DNA of 64,000 bases from positions 66,703-130,702 of the forward strand of contig CALULI010000009.1 of assembly GCA_944321455.1 (NCBI GenBank), given 5' to 3'. The stretch comes from an uncultured Eggerthellaceae bacterium. Lineage in GTDB: Bacteria > Actinomycetota > Coriobacteriia > Coriobacteriales > Eggerthellaceae. The translations under genes were made by a program, and so were the position numbers. Below are positions 34,732-45,958 of this stretch, piece after piece (position 1 is the stretch's first letter; every line of letters begins with the position of its first letter). A model generated the notes under the pieces. That model saw only the letters and a program-made list of their open reading frames with translations. It did no database searches and had not been told where the DNA came from.

Positions 34732-35178
34732 ATGAAAATTTCTATTGCTTCAGACCATGCAGGCTTTGAGCAGAAGCAGGAACTTGCTTCTTATTTAACA
34801 GAGTGTGGCTATGAGGTTATAGATCGTGGCCCTGAAAATGATGATCGTGTTGATTACCCCGATTTTGCTCGCTTGGTGGGTAGCGATATTGCGGCAGGCG
34901 TGGCAGAGCGCGGGGTATTGGTGTGTGGAACCGGTATTGGTATGGCCATTGCGGCATGCAAGATTCCTGGTGTTCGCGCCGCAAACATCACCACTCCTGA
35001 CTTTGCTGAATTGGCTCGTCAACATAATGACGCCAATGTGGTAACGCTTTCAGGACGCTTTGTTGATTTGGATACTAACAAAAAGATTCTCGATGTCTTT
35101 TTAACCACTGAGTTCGCAGGTGGCCGTCATGAAGGTCGCGTTGCCAAGGTAAATGCGTTGGATACCGTTGGACGCTAA
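34732..35178 (+). CDS. rpiB: Ribose-5-phosphate isomerase B
   Basis: 148 residues. Interconverts ribose 5-phosphate and ribulose 5-phosphate in the pentose phosphate pathway. Family motifs: I-A-S-D-H-A-G-F at the start, V-D-Y-P-D-F-A, V-L-V-C-G-T-G-I-G-M with the catalytic cysteine, and R-H-N-like A-R-Q-H-N-D-A-N-V-V-T-L-S-G-R. The ATG at 34732 is preferred to a TTG 33 bases upstream because the family begins M-K-I and AGGTG is at the right distance. A LacA/LacB-type sugar isomerase is less likely. Confidence 0.93.
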   Translation: MKISIASDHAGFEQKQELASYLTECGYEVIDRGPENDDRVDYPDFARLVGSDIAAGVAERGVLVCGTGIGMAIAACKIPGVRAANITTPDFAELARQHNDANVVTLSGRFVDLDTNKKILDVFLTTEFAGGRHEGRVAKVNALDTVGR

Positions 35179-35276
35179 TGCGTAATAGGCCTGCACGGGG
35201 CAAACAGGCAGGTGTATTCGTCAAGTGCACGCTTGTGGGGAAGCACCAACGGAGAGGTATAAGAGGAGGAATACCT

Positions 35277-35861
35277 ATGGAAAAGACAAAAGCATGGTCT
35301 AAAAAAGTTGTGTTGGGTCTGCTTGCAACAGTGCTTGCATGCACGCTTGGCGTGACCTTGGTTGGCTGCGGCGCTTCTGACGAAGACAAGATTAAAGACG
35401 CTATTAGCACTCAGCTTGACTTGATCAAGAACCACGACGAAGCAACCATTGAAGAACTGGAAGGTTCTTATGCAAGCCAGTTCGATCAGTTGGGTATTGA
35501 TTCAGGCGAATTTATTAACTCTTGGCTGGACGGCTTTGACTACACAATTGATTCCGTTACCGTTGACGGCGAAAATGCAACGGCAGACGTTACGGTTACC
35601 GTTAAGCAGTTGGTACCTGTTCTCAACGAATGGCAGCCAGAATATGAGGCTTATGTAGCTGAAAACGCTTTCACGCTGGACTATTCCACCGCTATGGAGC
35701 AAGCAGGAACCTCCTTCATGGAGAAGCTCAATGCTGCTGAAACCACCAGCGTTACCGTGACGCTTCCTTTGCAGAAGGACAGCAGTGGCAACTGGATTTT
35801 GACCAGCGATTCAAGCACCGAATTCGCTAACGCTTTGCTTGGTGACACATCTGCTCTCTAA
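35277..35861 (+). CDS. Predicted lipoprotein of unknown function
   Basis: 194 residues. Lipoprotein signal: [10 protein letters not shown], a hydrophobic stretch, then T-L-V-G-C-G with the lipidated cysteine near residue 31. The mature part is acidic: a helical segment ([17 protein letters not shown]) followed by a beta-containing region with [16 protein letters not shown]. It has the look of a small NTF2-like or cystatin-like secreted domain (DUF4878/DUF5105 style), but I cannot name the family. GAGGAGGAA precedes the ATG at 35277. It is a client for the Lgt encoded at 27 kb. Confidence 0.75.
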   Translation: MEKTKAWSKKVVLGLLATVLACTLGVTLVGCGASDEDKIKDAISTQLDLIKNHDEATIEELEGSYASQFDQLGIDSGEFINSWLDGFDYTIDSVTVDGENATADVTVTVKQLVPVLNEWQPEYEAYVAENAFTLDYSTAMEQAGTSFMEKLNAAETTSVTVTLPLQKDSSGNWILTSDSSTEFANALLGDTSAL

Positions 35862-35903
35862 GCGTACCTTCGTTCGTTTGTGAACGACATGTTAGATCTT
35901 TCA

Positions 35904-35944
35904 AGGGACCGATGAGTATTTCAACTCATCGGCCCCTGTTTTTT
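35904..35944 (+). terminator. Terminator between the lipoprotein gene and glyA
   Basis: CCGATGAGT (about 35909-35917) pairs with ACTCATCGG (35924-35932), with GGG/CCC continuing across a bulge, followed by TTTTTT. Confidence 0.85.
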
Positions 35945-35948
35945 GTGC

Positions 35949-35976
35949 TTGTGATACCCTTTCAAGGAATTAAAAG
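35949..35976 (+). promoter_or_regulatory. Possible glyA promoter
   Basis: TTGTGA (35949-35954), 16-base spacer, TAAAAG (35971-35976), right behind the preceding terminator. No glycine riboswitch is seen. Confidence 0.35.
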
Positions 35977-36016
35977 TTATTTCTCGCAATCAATTCTTTT
36001 GAAAGGAGCACAGGGC

Positions 36017-37270
36017 ATGTCGCTTTCTCATCTAAGTGCTACCGATCCTCAAATCGCCGATGCTATCAACCAAGAATTAGGACGTCAGCGTTCATCTATC
36101 GAACTTATTGCATCGGAAAATTTCACGTCTCCTTCTGTTATGGAGGCTGTGGGAAGCATTCTTACTAACAAATACGCCGAAGGCTATCCTGGCAAGCGCT
36201 ATTACGGTGGCTGTGAGAAGGTGGACGTTGTTGAAAACCTTGCGCGCGATCGTGCAAAAGAACTGTTCAAGTGCAACTTTGCAAATGTACAGCCTCATTC
36301 GGGTGCTAATGCAAACTTTGCTGCATACGAAGCGCTGGTCAGCTTGGGCGACACTATCATGGGCTTGAGTCTTGATCACGGTGGTCACCTGACCCACGGA
36401 TCTCCTGTTAACTTCTCCGGCAAAGACTATACGTTTGTTGCCTATGGCGTTGATCCTGAGACCGAGCGCATTGACTATGACGAAATGGAGCGTTTGGCTA
36501 AAGAGCATCGCCCTAAGATCATCGTTGGTGGTGCTTCGGCGTATCCTCGCGTTATTGACTTTAAGCGTATGCGTGAAATTGCAGATGAAGTGGGCGCCTA
36601 TTTGATGATTGACATGGCCCACATTGCAGGTCTTGTTGCAACGGGTGCCCATCCAAGCCCTGTTCCTTATGCTCATGTTGTTACCTCAACCAGCCATAAG
36701 ACCCTGCGTGGTCCTCGCGGCGGTTTCATCTTAAGCAACGACGAAGAGATTGCTAAAAAGATTGATAAGGCTGTATTCCCTGGTTCTCAGGGCGGTCCTT
36801 TGATGCACGTTATTGCAGGTAAGGCTGTTGCGTTTGGCGAAGCCTTGAAGCCTGACTACGCTGACTACATTGACCACGTGGTAGAAAACGCTGCCAAGAT
36901 GGGTCAGGGCATGATCGATGGCGGTCTGCGCTTGGTTTCTGGTGGCACGGACAATCACCTGTGCTTGGTTGATCTTACCCCTGCCGATGTTACCGGTAAG
37001 GACGCAGAAAAGATGCTTGAGCACGTTGGCCTGACCGTTAACAAGAACACCATTCCTAACGAAAAGCGCTCGCCTTTTGTTACCAGCGGTATTCGCGTTG
37101 GTTCACCTGCGGGCACTTCGCGTGGCTTTACCGCCGAGGAGTTCTATGAGATTGGCCAGCTGATTGCCGCTACCGTATTCAATGGAGACAACGAATCGAA
37201 GCAGGCAGATATCGCTGCTCATGTTCAGGCTCTCATTGAAAAGCATCCGCTCTATCCTGAACTGGCATAA
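36017..37270 (+). CDS. glyA: Serine hydroxymethyltransferase
   Basis: 417 residues, the normal length. Converts serine and tetrahydrofolate to glycine and methylene-THF. Motifs: L-I-A-S-E-N-F-T-S near residue 32, [30 protein letters not shown], and the PLP lysine in [14 protein letters not shown]. The ATG at 36017 has AAAGGAGC upstream; the in-frame sequence above it lies in the terminator and is not coding. upp follows by 32 bases. Confidence 0.97.
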   Translation: MSLSHLSATDPQIADAINQELGRQRSSIELIASENFTSPSVMEAVGSILTNKYAEGYPGKRYYGGCEKVDVVENLARDRAKELFKCNFANVQPHSGANANFAAYEALVSLGDTIMGLSLDHGGHLTHGSPVNFSGKDYTFVAYGVDPETERIDYDEMERLAKEHRPKIIVGGASAYPRVIDFKRMREIADEVGAYLMIDMAHIAGLVATGAHPSPVPYAHVVTSTSHKTLRGPRGGFILSNDEEIAKKIDKAVFPGSQGGPLMHVIAGKAVAFGEALKPDYADYIDHVVENAAKMGQGMIDGGLRLVSGGTDNHLCLVDLTPADVTGKDAEKMLEHVGLTVNKNTIPNEKRSPFVTSGIRVGSPAGTSRGFTAEEFYEIGQLIAATVFNGDNESKQADIAAHVQALIEKHPLYPELA

Positions 37271-37302
37271 GCGCCTACCCTGAACTGATCTAAGGAAGTA
37301 GC

Positions 37303-37983
37303 ATGTCTCACTCATTTGATCGCTTGACGGTCATTGATCACCCACTGGTGCGTCACAAGCTTTCAGTTATTCGCGATAAGAATACCTCAGGCATTTTGTT
37401 TCGCCAGGGAATTAAGGAACTGACGCTTTTTGAAGCGTATGAAGCAACCAAGCATATTCACACCCATTCGGTAGCTATTGAGACGCCGATGGCGCAAACC
37501 ACCTGCGAATCTATTGCGGGTCAAGAGCCTATTATCGTGCCAATTTTGCGCGCGGGCTTAGGCATGCTTGATGCCATGTTGGAGCTTATCCCAACGGCTC
37601 CCGTTGCTCATTTGGGCATGTACCGCGACGAAGTTACCCACAAACCTATCGAATATTACGCAAAGATGCCTGCCTACATTGCACAGCGTCAGGTTATTGT
37701 GGTTGATCCTATGCTGGCAACGGGTGGCTCAATGATCGCGGCGCTCCAAGCGCTGCGCAAGCGCGGCGTCAAAGATGTTGTGGCCATGGTTATTGTGGCG
37801 GCTCCTGAAGGGGTTAAAGCAGTCCTTGATGCAGACCCTGATGTGCATCTGTTTACCTGTACACTTGACGAAGGCCTCAACGATGATGCCTATATCATTC
37901 CTGGCGTGGGTGATGCAGGGGACAGAATCTATCAAACTGAAGGGTTTACTACGGAAAGTTTCTATGGAAATATACAGGGCTGA
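37303..37983 (+). CDS. upp: Uracil phosphoribosyltransferase
   Basis: 226 residues. Makes UMP from uracil and PRPP. I-L-R-A-G-L-G-M near 80, the PRPP loop V-V-D-P-M-L-A-T-G-G-S, and Y-I-I-P-G-V-G-D-A-G-D-R are diagnostic. The chain is about 15 residues longer than usual, the extra part following G-D-R-I-Y-Q-T at the C-terminus. AAGGAAG lies upstream. Probably co-transcribed with glyA and the following deaminase, together serving pyrimidine and one-carbon metabolism. Confidence 0.95.
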   Translation: MSHSFDRLTVIDHPLVRHKLSVIRDKNTSGILFRQGIKELTLFEAYEATKHIHTHSVAIETPMAQTTCESIAGQEPIIVPILRAGLGMLDAMLELIPTAPVAHLGMYRDEVTHKPIEYYAKMPAYIAQRQVIVVDPMLATGGSMIAALQALRKRGVKDVVAMVIVAAPEGVKAVLDADPDVHLFTCTLDEGLNDDAYIIPGVGDAGDRIYQTEGFTTESFYGNIQG

Positions 37984-38041
37984 GGCGTGCAATTTTGCCC
38001 TTAATCAGTCATGATAGAAACATGATGCAGGGAGGAGCGTT

Positions 38042-38530
38042 ATGACTGAGCAAGACCATTTTGATCACCGTCCTTCATGGGACGAATACTTTATGAAGCT
38101 TGCTGAAGAAGTTCAGACACGCACTACTTGCATGCGTCGTGCGGTAGGAGCTCTTATTGTGAAGGATCGCCGCATCCTGGCAACAGGATATAACGGTGTT
38201 CCAACGGGCTTGCGCCACTGTAATGAAACAGGGTGCTTGCGCGAACAGCTGGGGGTTCCTTCTGGGCAGCGTCATGAAATATGTCGTGGCCTTCATGCCG
38301 AACAGAACGCGCTTCTGCAGGCAGCTCGCTATGGCATCAATATTGAAGGTGCATCCATGTATATCACCACGCAGCCTTGTGTGGTGTGTGCAAAGATGCT
38401 TATCAATGCGGGGATTAAAGAGATCATATATAAAAATCCCTATCCCGATAAGCTTGCTATGGATCTGCTTTCTGAATCTGACATTGTGCTGCGCGTTTTC
38501 AACGAAGATAAGGCTGAAGACGCAGATTAG
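38042..38530 (+). CDS. Deoxycytidylate (dCMP) deaminase
   Basis: 162 residues. Zinc deaminase: H-A-E-Q-N-A near residue 83 and P-C-V-V-C-A-K-M near 104, with the early [10 protein letters not shown] and the extra C-N-E-T-G-C-L-R Zn-like segment characteristic of the dCMP deaminase/ComEB group. It supplies dUMP for thymidylate synthesis, a counterpart to the methylene-THF made by GlyA two genes upstream. GGGAGGAGC lies before the ATG. Confidence 0.92.
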   Translation: MTEQDHFDHRPSWDEYFMKLAEEVQTRTTCMRRAVGALIVKDRRILATGYNGVPTGLRHCNETGCLREQLGVPSGQRHEICRGLHAEQNALLQAARYGINIEGASMYITTQPCVVCAKMLINAGIKEIIYKNPYPDKLAMDLLSESDIVLRVFNEDKAEDAD

Positions 38531-38693
38531 AAAAGCATAAGGGTTTCGTGTCAGTGAACGTGTTCGTCTCACCACTCACCCCTTATTCGGGCACTTTGTC
38601 GGAAACACTCTCGTACGGTTTACGAGGACTATTATTCTGCTTGATGCTAGGATACGTAGGTGTATCAGGTAGTATGACTAAAGAAAGGGAGTT

Positions 38694-38990
38694 ATGGTAG
38701 TCGCTATTGTGGCGGGAATTGTAGCGGGATTCATCGGGTTTATCCCCATGTTTATCACGCTTCGTCTTTCTCGTCGCTCGGCTTCGCTTTCAGCGATGAG
38801 CGCAGGATTGTACGGCTTGGCTGGCGTCTTTGTTTCACTCATCATTGTTGCGGTTGCCATGGTCATCTGTGCGGTGGTCGCGCGCGACTGCATTCTTCCT
38901 TTTGGCATAGCTGAAATAGTTTCCTTGATTGGTTCTACGTCGGTCTATGTCTTATATAAGAATGTGCTTGCTAAGCGCAAACAGAAGTAA
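38694..38990 (+). CDS. Small membrane protein heading the ATP synthase operon (AtpI-like position)
   Basis: 98 residues with three predicted membrane segments (about 3-25, 34-62, 70-88) and a basic C-terminal tail. It lies 20 bases before atpB on the same strand, the position of AtpI or the uncI-like helper in F-type ATP synthase operons, which aids c-ring assembly or Mg transport. I see no sequence motif that proves the homology, so the assignment rests on size, topology and position. AAAGGGAG supports the start. Confidence 0.65.
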   Translation: MVVAIVAGIVAGFIGFIPMFITLRLSRRSASLSAMSAGLYGLAGVFVSLIIVAVAMVICAVVARDCILPFGIAEIVSLIGSTSVYVLYKNVLAKRKQK

Positions 38991-39010
38991 CTGAAAGGTT
39001 GGGAAACTAG

Positions 39011-39799
39011 ATGGGTGAAGCTCTGTCTTTGTTTGTCGAAGAAGCGCAGCATCTTTCGTCTTCGTTTGATTCGGCGACGGTCTTTTCCATTGCGGGATGG
39101 GACGTATCACAGTACGTACTGTATATGTTCATCGCATTCATCTTGGTTCTGTTAATCGTTTTGATTAGCGGACGCAAACTGGAAATGATCCCTCATAAGA
39201 AGTTCACGGCTACGGTTGAATATGGCTACAGCTTTATTCGAGAAAGCGTAGGCGCTGACGTTATTGGTGAAGGATTCAAAAAGCACATTCCTTTCTTGGC
39301 AACGCTTTTCTTCATGATCCTTATTGCTAATGTCATTGGTCTTATCCCTGGTGCTAAGGCAGCAATGGGTACCATTTCAATCACCTGGGCATTGGCAGCA
39401 ATTTCTTTTATCTACTTCAATTTCTACGGCTTGAAAGAACTGGGTGTTATTCGCTACATGAAGAGTTTCGCTCCTTCAGGCGTTCCCGCTCCAATGGCGC
39501 CAATTATTTGGTTCCTTGAGTTCGTTTCAATGGTCATTCGTATCCTTACGCTGGCAGTTCGACTTTATGGCAACATGTTGGCAGGTCACATGGTATTGGC
39601 AGTATTCTCGCTGGCAACCACCATCTTCTTGCAGACCGCAGTATTCAGCATGGACTTCGTAACGGCACTTCCTGCTGTGGCATGGTTCTTCTTGCTGTTC
39701 TTCATGTATGCCTTAGAGACGCTGGTTGCATTCTTGCAGGCATACGTTTTCACCATCCTGTCTTCGTCCTACATTGGCATGGCCATCCATCCTCACTGA
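39011..39799 (+). CDS. atpB: ATP synthase F0 subunit a
   Basis: 262 residues, five to six membrane helices. The essential arginine lies in L-A-V-R-L-Y-G-N-M-L-A-G-H, the signature of subunit a; earlier I-A-N-V-I-G-L-I-P-G is also conserved. It forms the half-channels that pass ions to the c-ring. GAAAGGTTGGG precedes the ATG. Followed by the only long gap in the operon (164 bases). Confidence 0.96.
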   Translation: MGEALSLFVEEAQHLSSSFDSATVFSIAGWDVSQYVLYMFIAFILVLLIVLISGRKLEMIPHKKFTATVEYGYSFIRESVGADVIGEGFKKHIPFLATLFFMILIANVIGLIPGAKAAMGTISITWALAAISFIYFNFYGLKELGVIRYMKSFAPSGVPAPMAPIIWFLEFVSMVIRILTLAVRLYGNMLAGHMVLAVFSLATTIFLQTAVFSMDFVTALPAVAWFFLLFFMYALETLVAFLQAYVFTILSSSYIGMAIHPH

Positions 39800-39818
39800 T
39801 AGGACGTTTTGCAGGAAA

Positions 39819-39864
39819 AGCCCTCTGGGCTGGCAGCAATAGCAAATGGTTAAGTTATTGCTGC
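39819..39864 (+). promoter_or_regulatory. Two hairpins in the atpB-atpE spacer
   Basis: AGCCC/GGGCT (about 39819-39831) with a TCT loop, then GCAGCAATA (39833-39841) with TATTGCTGC (39856-39864), a perfect 9-bp stem with a 14-base loop. No T run follows the second, so it is not a terminator; it may stabilise or separate the atpE message. A strong AAAGGAGGT precedes atpE. Confidence 0.5.
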
Positions 39865-39963
39865 TCTTAAGTTTGGTACTACAGCTGGTACAACAAATTT
39901 GCAGCTGGACTTGATAAGCATGAATGGGGAAAAGGGTTCTCCGTTCAACAAAAGGAGGTAATC

Positions 39964-40182
39964 GTGGATATTACTATTGCGCTCGCCGCACTGAAGGTCG
40001 TTGGCTATGGCCTTGCTGCAATCGGCCCTGGCATCGGTATTGGTATCGCTACCTACGGTTTGTGCGTTTCTGCCGCTCGTCAGCCAGAAATGAAGGGTCA
40101 GCTCATGGGCTACTTCTTCATCGGTGCTGCAATGTCTGAGGCATTGGCACTGCTCGGCTTGGTTCTTTTCTTCATCGGCTAG
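39964..40182 (+). CDS. atpE: ATP synthase F0 subunit c
   Basis: 72 residues starting at GTG 39964 behind AAAGGAGGT. Two helices around a polar R-Q-P-E loop (39-42); the ion-carrying carboxylate is E59 in A-A-M-S-E-A-L-A. The residue after it is Ala rather than Ser/Thr and no Gln is present at the matching place in helix 1, so the sodium-binding set is missing and proton coupling is likelier. The rotor ring of the enzyme. Confidence 0.96.
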   Translation: MDITIALAALKVVGYGLAAIGPGIGIGIATYGLCVSAARQPEMKGQLMGYFFIGAAMSEALALLGLVLFFIG

Positions 40183-40236
40183 TAGATTCAACTAGAGTTG
40201 ACGAAATTCCGATACGAAGAGAAGGAGGCAAGCGAA

Positions 40237-40848
40237 TTGAACGCAACTGTAAGCAAATTTGTACGTAACTGCACGAGCGGCGTTGTCGCTTTTGCTGCTG
40301 CGTCTGCAGTTTGCCCGATGTCCGCATTCGCTGAAGAAAGTGGTGCAGGAATTGAAGCAATTCTTCCTCAGATGGAAGAATTCATTCCTATGCTCGTCGC
40401 CTTCATTATCTTGTGGATCGTACTTGCGAAGTTTGGTTGGCCTAAATTTGAGGGCATGCTTGAAAAGCGCGAGAACACGATCAAGAACAACCTGGAAAAG
40501 GCTGAAGAAGCCCGCCAGGAAAGCGAGCGTCTGCTTGCTGAGTATCAAGAGCAGCTTGAGCATGCAAAGGCTCAGGCTCAGACGATGCTCAATAATGCAC
40601 AGAAATCCGGCGAAGCTCTTGAAAAGGAGATCACCGATCGTGCTCGCACTGAAGCGGATGCAATGATCGAAAAGGCAAAGGTTGCTATCGAAGCAGAAAA
40701 GCGTGCGGCTATTAAGGAATTGCAAGATTCCATGGCTGATACTTCTATTGCTGTAGCTTCCCGCCTGATCGGTGAAGACTTCAGCGATGAAGAGCACCGC
40801 AAGCTCATCGAACGCTACGTCAAAGAGGCAGGTAACCTAAATGCCTAA
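40237..40848 (+). CDS. atpF: ATP synthase F0 subunit b with a signal-like N-terminus
   Basis: 203 residues from TTG 40237, chosen because AAGGAGG lies 9 bases before it; a TTG 39 bases earlier has no such site. Residues about 8-32 resemble a cleavable signal (V-R-N-C, a hydrophobic A/V run, then M-S-A-F-A-E-E-S). Then comes the usual membrane helix (about 46-65, V-A-F-I-I-L-W-I-V-L), F-G-W-P-K-F-E-G-M-L-E-K-R and a long charged coiled coil forming the peripheral stalk. Most b subunits have only the membrane helix; the extra leader is unusual. Ends 8 bases inside atpH. Confidence 0.9.
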   Translation: MNATVSKFVRNCTSGVVAFAAASAVCPMSAFAEESGAGIEAILPQMEEFIPMLVAFIILWIVLAKFGWPKFEGMLEKRENTIKNNLEKAEEARQESERLLAEYQEQLEHAKAQAQTMLNNAQKSGEALEKEITDRARTEADAMIEKAKVAIEAEKRAAIKELQDSMADTSIAVASRLIGEDFSDEEHRKLIERYVKEAGNLNA

Positions 40849-41416
40849 TCGTCATGTCATCAATGAAACGATTGCAGCGTATGCAAATGCTGCGATTGAC
40901 GGCGCTTATGCCGCAGGCGGTAAGGAAGCGGTCGTTGAGGTCCGCAACCAAATGCTGGAGATTCTTGGTTTCATGTCTACGAACATTGACCTTCGTCTCG
41001 CTTGTGATGACGAAGGTTATACGCCCGAAGAACGCGAAAGCATTGTTCGTGGCGTGTTCGGTTCATACAACGAATTGCTCGTAAACTTGTTGGTCGTTAT
41101 GGCTTCTCGCTGTGATATCAACATGCTTCGTCGAGTATATGCCAAGTATGAAGAGCTTACTGAAACAAAGTTGAACTTCAATATTGTTGATGTAACGACG
41201 GTTGTTGAACTTGATGACAACTTGCGAACTGTAATTACTGAAAAGGCCGAATCCGACTTAGGAAGGGATTGTCTCTTAGTTGAGCACATTGATCCTTCCA
41301 TTCAGGGCGGCATCATTATGGAAACAAGGGGTCGCTACGTTGATGCGAGTGTTCGCTCACAGCTCGACCGTGCACGCCTTGTTCTCAAAGAAAAGACAGA
41401 TGGAGGTGAATGCTAG
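40841..41416 (+). CDS. atpH: ATP synthase F1 subunit delta
   Basis: 191 residues. Helical N-terminal domain and a C-terminal region with the typical [26 protein letters not shown] pattern split here as D-P-S-I-Q-G-G-I and V-D-A-S-V-R-S-Q-L. Ties the b-subunit stalk to the top of F1. Overlaps the end of atpF by 8 bases and its TAG overlaps the GTG start of atpA by one base. Confidence 0.93.
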   Translation: MPNRHVINETIAAYANAAIDGAYAAGGKEAVVEVRNQMLEILGFMSTNIDLRLACDDEGYTPEERESIVRGVFGSYNELLVNLLVVMASRCDINMLRRVYAKYEELTETKLNFNIVDVTTVVELDDNLRTVITEKAESDLGRDCLLVEHIDPSIQGGIIMETRGRYVDASVRSQLDRARLVLKEKTDGGEC

Positions 41417-42975
41417 TGACTGAAATCACCGCACAGTCTATCGACGAAGCGCTGCGCAAGCAGCTTGATGCCATCAACACGAGTGTTGAATCTCGCGAAG
41501 TCGGTACTGTTGTACAGATCGGCGACGGTATTGCGCGTATCGACGGCCTTAAGGGTACTATGGCAGGTGAGCTCTTGGAGTTCATCGGCGAAGACGGCAC
41601 AATCGTTTATGGCCTTGCACAGAACCTTGAGGAAGAAGAAGTTGGCGCCGTACTTCTGGGTGACATCACTGCAATCAAAGAAAATGACCAGTGCCGTACC
41701 ACTGGCCGCATTCTCGAGGTACCTTCTGGTAAGGGCATGATTGGTCGTGTTGTTAACGCACTCGGTCAGCCTATTGACGGCAAGGGCCCAATTGAAGCAG
41801 AAGGCTATCGCCCTATTGAATTTAAGGCTCCTGGCGTTCATGAACGTCAGCCAGTTGAAGAGCCTATGCAAACCGGTATTCTCGCTATCGACTCCATGGT
41901 TCCAATCGGACGTGGTCAGCGTGAACTTATCATTGGCGACCGCCAGACTGGTAAGACCGCTATTGCAATTGACGCAATTCTGAACCAGAAGGGTCAGAAC
42001 ATGATCTGCGTTTATGTTGCAATTGGTCAGAAGGCTTCTACGGTTGCTACGGTTGTAGAAACGCTCGAGCGCCATGGCGCAATGGACTACACCATTGTTG
42101 TTGCTGCTACCGCAGCTGATCCTGCTCCTATGCAGTATCTGGCTCCTATGTCTGGTGCAGCTATTGGTGAATACTTCATGTACACCGGCGAAGACGGCAA
42201 GCCAGCAGGTCAGGACAACCCGGGACGTCACATCCTGGCAATTTATGACGACTTGACCAAGCAGGCTGTTGCTTATCGTCAGATGTCATTGACTCTTCGC
42301 CGCCCACCAGGACGCGAAGCATATCCTGGCGACATTTTCTATCTGCATTCACGCCTGTTGGAGCGTGCTGTTAAGCTCTCCGACGAAAACGGTGCAGGTT
42401 CTCTGACTGCTCTGCCTATCATTGAGACTCAGGCAGGCGACGTTGGTGCTTACATTCCTACGAATGTTATTTCTATTACCGACGGTCAGATTTACCTGAA
42501 GACCAACCTCTTCTTCCAGGGTCAGCGCCCTGCAGTTGATGTAGGTTTGTCTGTATCCCGTGTAGGCGGTTCTGCTCAGGTTAAGTCCATGAAGTCTGTT
42601 GCAGGCTCTCTGCGTCTTGACTTGGCAGCGTTCCGTGAATTGCAGGCATTTACCCAGTTCGGTTCCGACCTGGATAAAGCAACTCAGCAACAGCTTACTC
42701 GTGGTGCTGCCATGACTGAGCTTTTGAAGCAGCCTCGTTATACTCCATTGCCAGTAGAAGAGCAGTCAATTGCCATCTATGCTGGTAATCAGGGCTATTT
42801 GGATGATCTGCCAGTAGAAAGCATCGTTCGCTTCCGTGGTGAATTGCTTGACTATCTGCGCATCAACCACTCCGATACGGTTGCTAAGTTGAGGGACGGC
42901 AAGAAGTTTACCGACGAGATCGAAAACGAGCTCAATGCTGAAATTGAAGCATTCAAGCTCCAGTTCATCGCGTAA
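41416..42975 (+). CDS. atpA: ATP synthase F1 subunit alpha
   Basis: 519 residues. Walker A is G-D-R-Q-T-G-K-T-A (about 173-181); the family signature near the end of the nucleotide domain is [19 protein letters not shown] 41416 is preferred over an ATG two codons earlier because GGAGG at 41402-41406 is 9 bases from the GTG and only 3 from the ATG, and because it gives the overlapping TAGTG junction with atpH. Regulatory, non-catalytic nucleotide-binding subunit of the hexamer. Confidence 0.96.
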   Translation: MTEITAQSIDEALRKQLDAINTSVESREVGTVVQIGDGIARIDGLKGTMAGELLEFIGEDGTIVYGLAQNLEEEEVGAVLLGDITAIKENDQCRTTGRILEVPSGKGMIGRVVNALGQPIDGKGPIEAEGYRPIEFKAPGVHERQPVEEPMQTGILAIDSMVPIGRGQRELIIGDRQTGKTAIAIDAILNQKGQNMICVYVAIGQKASTVATVVETLERHGAMDYTIVVAATAADPAPMQYLAPMSGAAIGEYFMYTGEDGKPAGQDNPGRHILAIYDDLTKQAVAYRQMSLTLRRPPGREAYPGDIFYLHSRLLERAVKLSDENGAGSLTALPIIETQAGDVGAYIPTNVISITDGQIYLKTNLFFQGQRPAVDVGLSVSRVGGSAQVKSMKSVAGSLRLDLAAFRELQAFTQFGSDLDKATQQQLTRGAAMTELLKQPRYTPLPVEEQSIAIYAGNQGYLDDLPVESIVRFRGELLDYLRINHSDTVAKLRDGKKFTDEIENELNAEIEAFKLQFIA

Positions 42976-42987
42976 GGTGGTCTGATT

Positions 42988-43905
42988 ATGCCGAACCTTC
43001 ACGATATCGAAAGACGAATTAAATCCGTCGAATCGACGAAGCAAGTTACGCATACCATGCAGATGGTAGCCGCCGCTAAGATTCGCCACGCTACTGAGCG
43101 TTGCGATGCGGCGACGCCTTATGCTAATGCAATGCGCGAGTTGCTCGGCAACATTGGTCGTATGGGTAGCTGCAGCGCTCCTTTGACCAAGGAACACGAC
43201 GAAATTAAAACAACGCTTATCGTTGCTATAGTTTCAGACCGTGGTCTTGCTGGTGGCTTTAACGCAAGCATTTTGCGTCGTGCTGAAAAGATCATGAAGG
43301 ATCGTAAGGCAGAAGGTAAAAACGTTGCCGTAATTGCTTGTGGCAAGAAGGCTATCGCGTATTTCAAGTATCGTGCTGTTGAGCCTGTACTTGCTTTCCG
43401 TGACCTTTCCGCCGATCCGCGTGTTGAAGAAGCAGAAACGATGACTGACTATTGTGTCGATCACTTCATTAAGGGTGAGATTGACGAAGTTATCACGCTT
43501 TACAACCACGCAAAGAATGCTGCTGAACAGGTACCTACGACTCATCGTATTTTGCCTGTTGACTTGAAGTCCTTCGTCCCAGAGGGCGAACGCTTCCAGT
43601 TTGGCGGCATTATGGAAGCTGATGCTGATAATCCTGATCTTCCTGGATCGATCGAATACGAACCAGGCGAAGAAGAGGTTTTGACTCAGCTTCTGCCTGA
43701 GTACTTGAGTGGTTATTTCTACTATGTACTTATTGAATCGGCTGCTGCAGAGCAGGCTGCTCGTCGTAACGCAATGAAAAATGCGACGGATAATGCCAAT
43801 GAAATGATTGAAAATCTCAATCGAGTTTATAACCGTGTACGTCAAGGTGCCATTACGACAGAAATCAACGAAATCGTTGGTGGCGCCGCAGCTTTGGAGG
43901 ACTAA
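42988..43905 (+). CDS. atpG: ATP synthase F1 subunit gamma
   Basis: 305 residues. N-terminal helix I-E-R-R-I-K-S-V-E-S-T-K-Q-V-T-H-T-M-Q-M and C-terminal helix I-E-N-L-N-R-V-Y-N-R-V-R-Q-G-A-I-T-T-E-I-N-E split as N-R-V-R-Q-G-A-I-T-T and E-I-N-E-I-V-G-G-A-A form the rotating coiled-coil shaft; S-D-R-G-L-A-G-G-F-N is conserved. Length is slightly above the usual 285-290. The stop at 43905 directly abuts the atpD ATG. Confidence 0.95.
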   Translation: MPNLHDIERRIKSVESTKQVTHTMQMVAAAKIRHATERCDAATPYANAMRELLGNIGRMGSCSAPLTKEHDEIKTTLIVAIVSDRGLAGGFNASILRRAEKIMKDRKAEGKNVAVIACGKKAIAYFKYRAVEPVLAFRDLSADPRVEEAETMTDYCVDHFIKGEIDEVITLYNHAKNAAEQVPTTHRILPVDLKSFVPEGERFQFGGIMEADADNPDLPGSIEYEPGEEEVLTQLLPEYLSGYFYYVLIESAAAEQAARRNAMKNATDNANEMIENLNRVYNRVRQGAITTEINEIVGGAAALED

Positions 43906-45357
<1,452 letters not shown>

Positions 45358-45360
45358 GTT

Positions 45361-45789
45361 ATGTCCACGATCAAATGTGATGTCGTAGCCAAAGACAAAG
45401 TTCTCTTCTCCGGTGAGCTTCACTCTGTGATGGTTCCCGGTACTGAAGGCGAACTTGGCATTATGGCTAACCATGAGCCATTTGTAACCGCGCTTCATGA
45501 CGGTGTAATTTGGGCTCGCACGAAGCCTGAAGGCGGCACCACGTTGAGTGCGGCTATCATGGGCGGCTATGTTCAGGTTCTTGGTGAACGTGTAATTGTT
45601 CTGTGTGACAAGACGCGTGAAATCAAGCGCATTAATGCTGACAAGCTCAATAAAGAGGTTGCCGAACTGGAAGAACGTCTCGAAAATCTTCGTGAAGACA
45701 GCATTATTTCTCGTTCGGTTCTTTCGCGGAAGTTGCGCTGGTGCAAGGTGCAACTTGCTGCAAAGGAAAAGGAAGATCAGTACGTCTAA
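45361..45789 (+). CDS. atpC: ATP synthase F1 subunit epsilon
   Basis: 142 residues. N-terminal beta sandwich (I-K-C-D-V-V-A-K-D-K-V-L-F-S-G-E, M-V-P-G-T-E-G-E-L-G-I-M-A-N-H) and C-terminal helical hairpin that can inhibit rotation. Starts 3 bases after atpD. Last gene of the operon. Confidence 0.95.
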   Translation: MSTIKCDVVAKDKVLFSGELHSVMVPGTEGELGIMANHEPFVTALHDGVIWARTKPEGGTTLSAAIMGGYVQVLGERVIVLCDKTREIKRINADKLNKEVAELEERLENLREDSIISRSVLSRKLRWCKVQLAAKEKEDQYV

Positions 45790-45835
45790 TTACTCAAAGT
45801 AACAAGACACGAACTTCGTTTTCGTACCAGCTGAT

Positions 45836-45862
45836 AAAGTGGCTCCTTCGGGAGCCACTTTT
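45836..45862 (+). terminator. ATP synthase operon terminator
   Basis: AAAGTGGCTCC (45836-45846), TTCG tetraloop, GGAGCCACTTTT (45851-45862): an 11-bp stem with a stable UUCG loop. Confidence 0.95.
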
Positions 45863-45958
45863 GCGTTTGCGCTCGTGCCTGAACAAGAGGGCTTGTCTGA
45901 GCAATGGGGTACCGAGGGGTAGGGTTATAAGGGGAGGGCTATAGGGCAATGCAATAAG

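Noticed and set aside
38531-38693. Riboswitch before the ATP synthase operon
   Set aside because: Only loose ATAAGGG/CCCTTAT pairing over a 37-base loop; no known class recognised.
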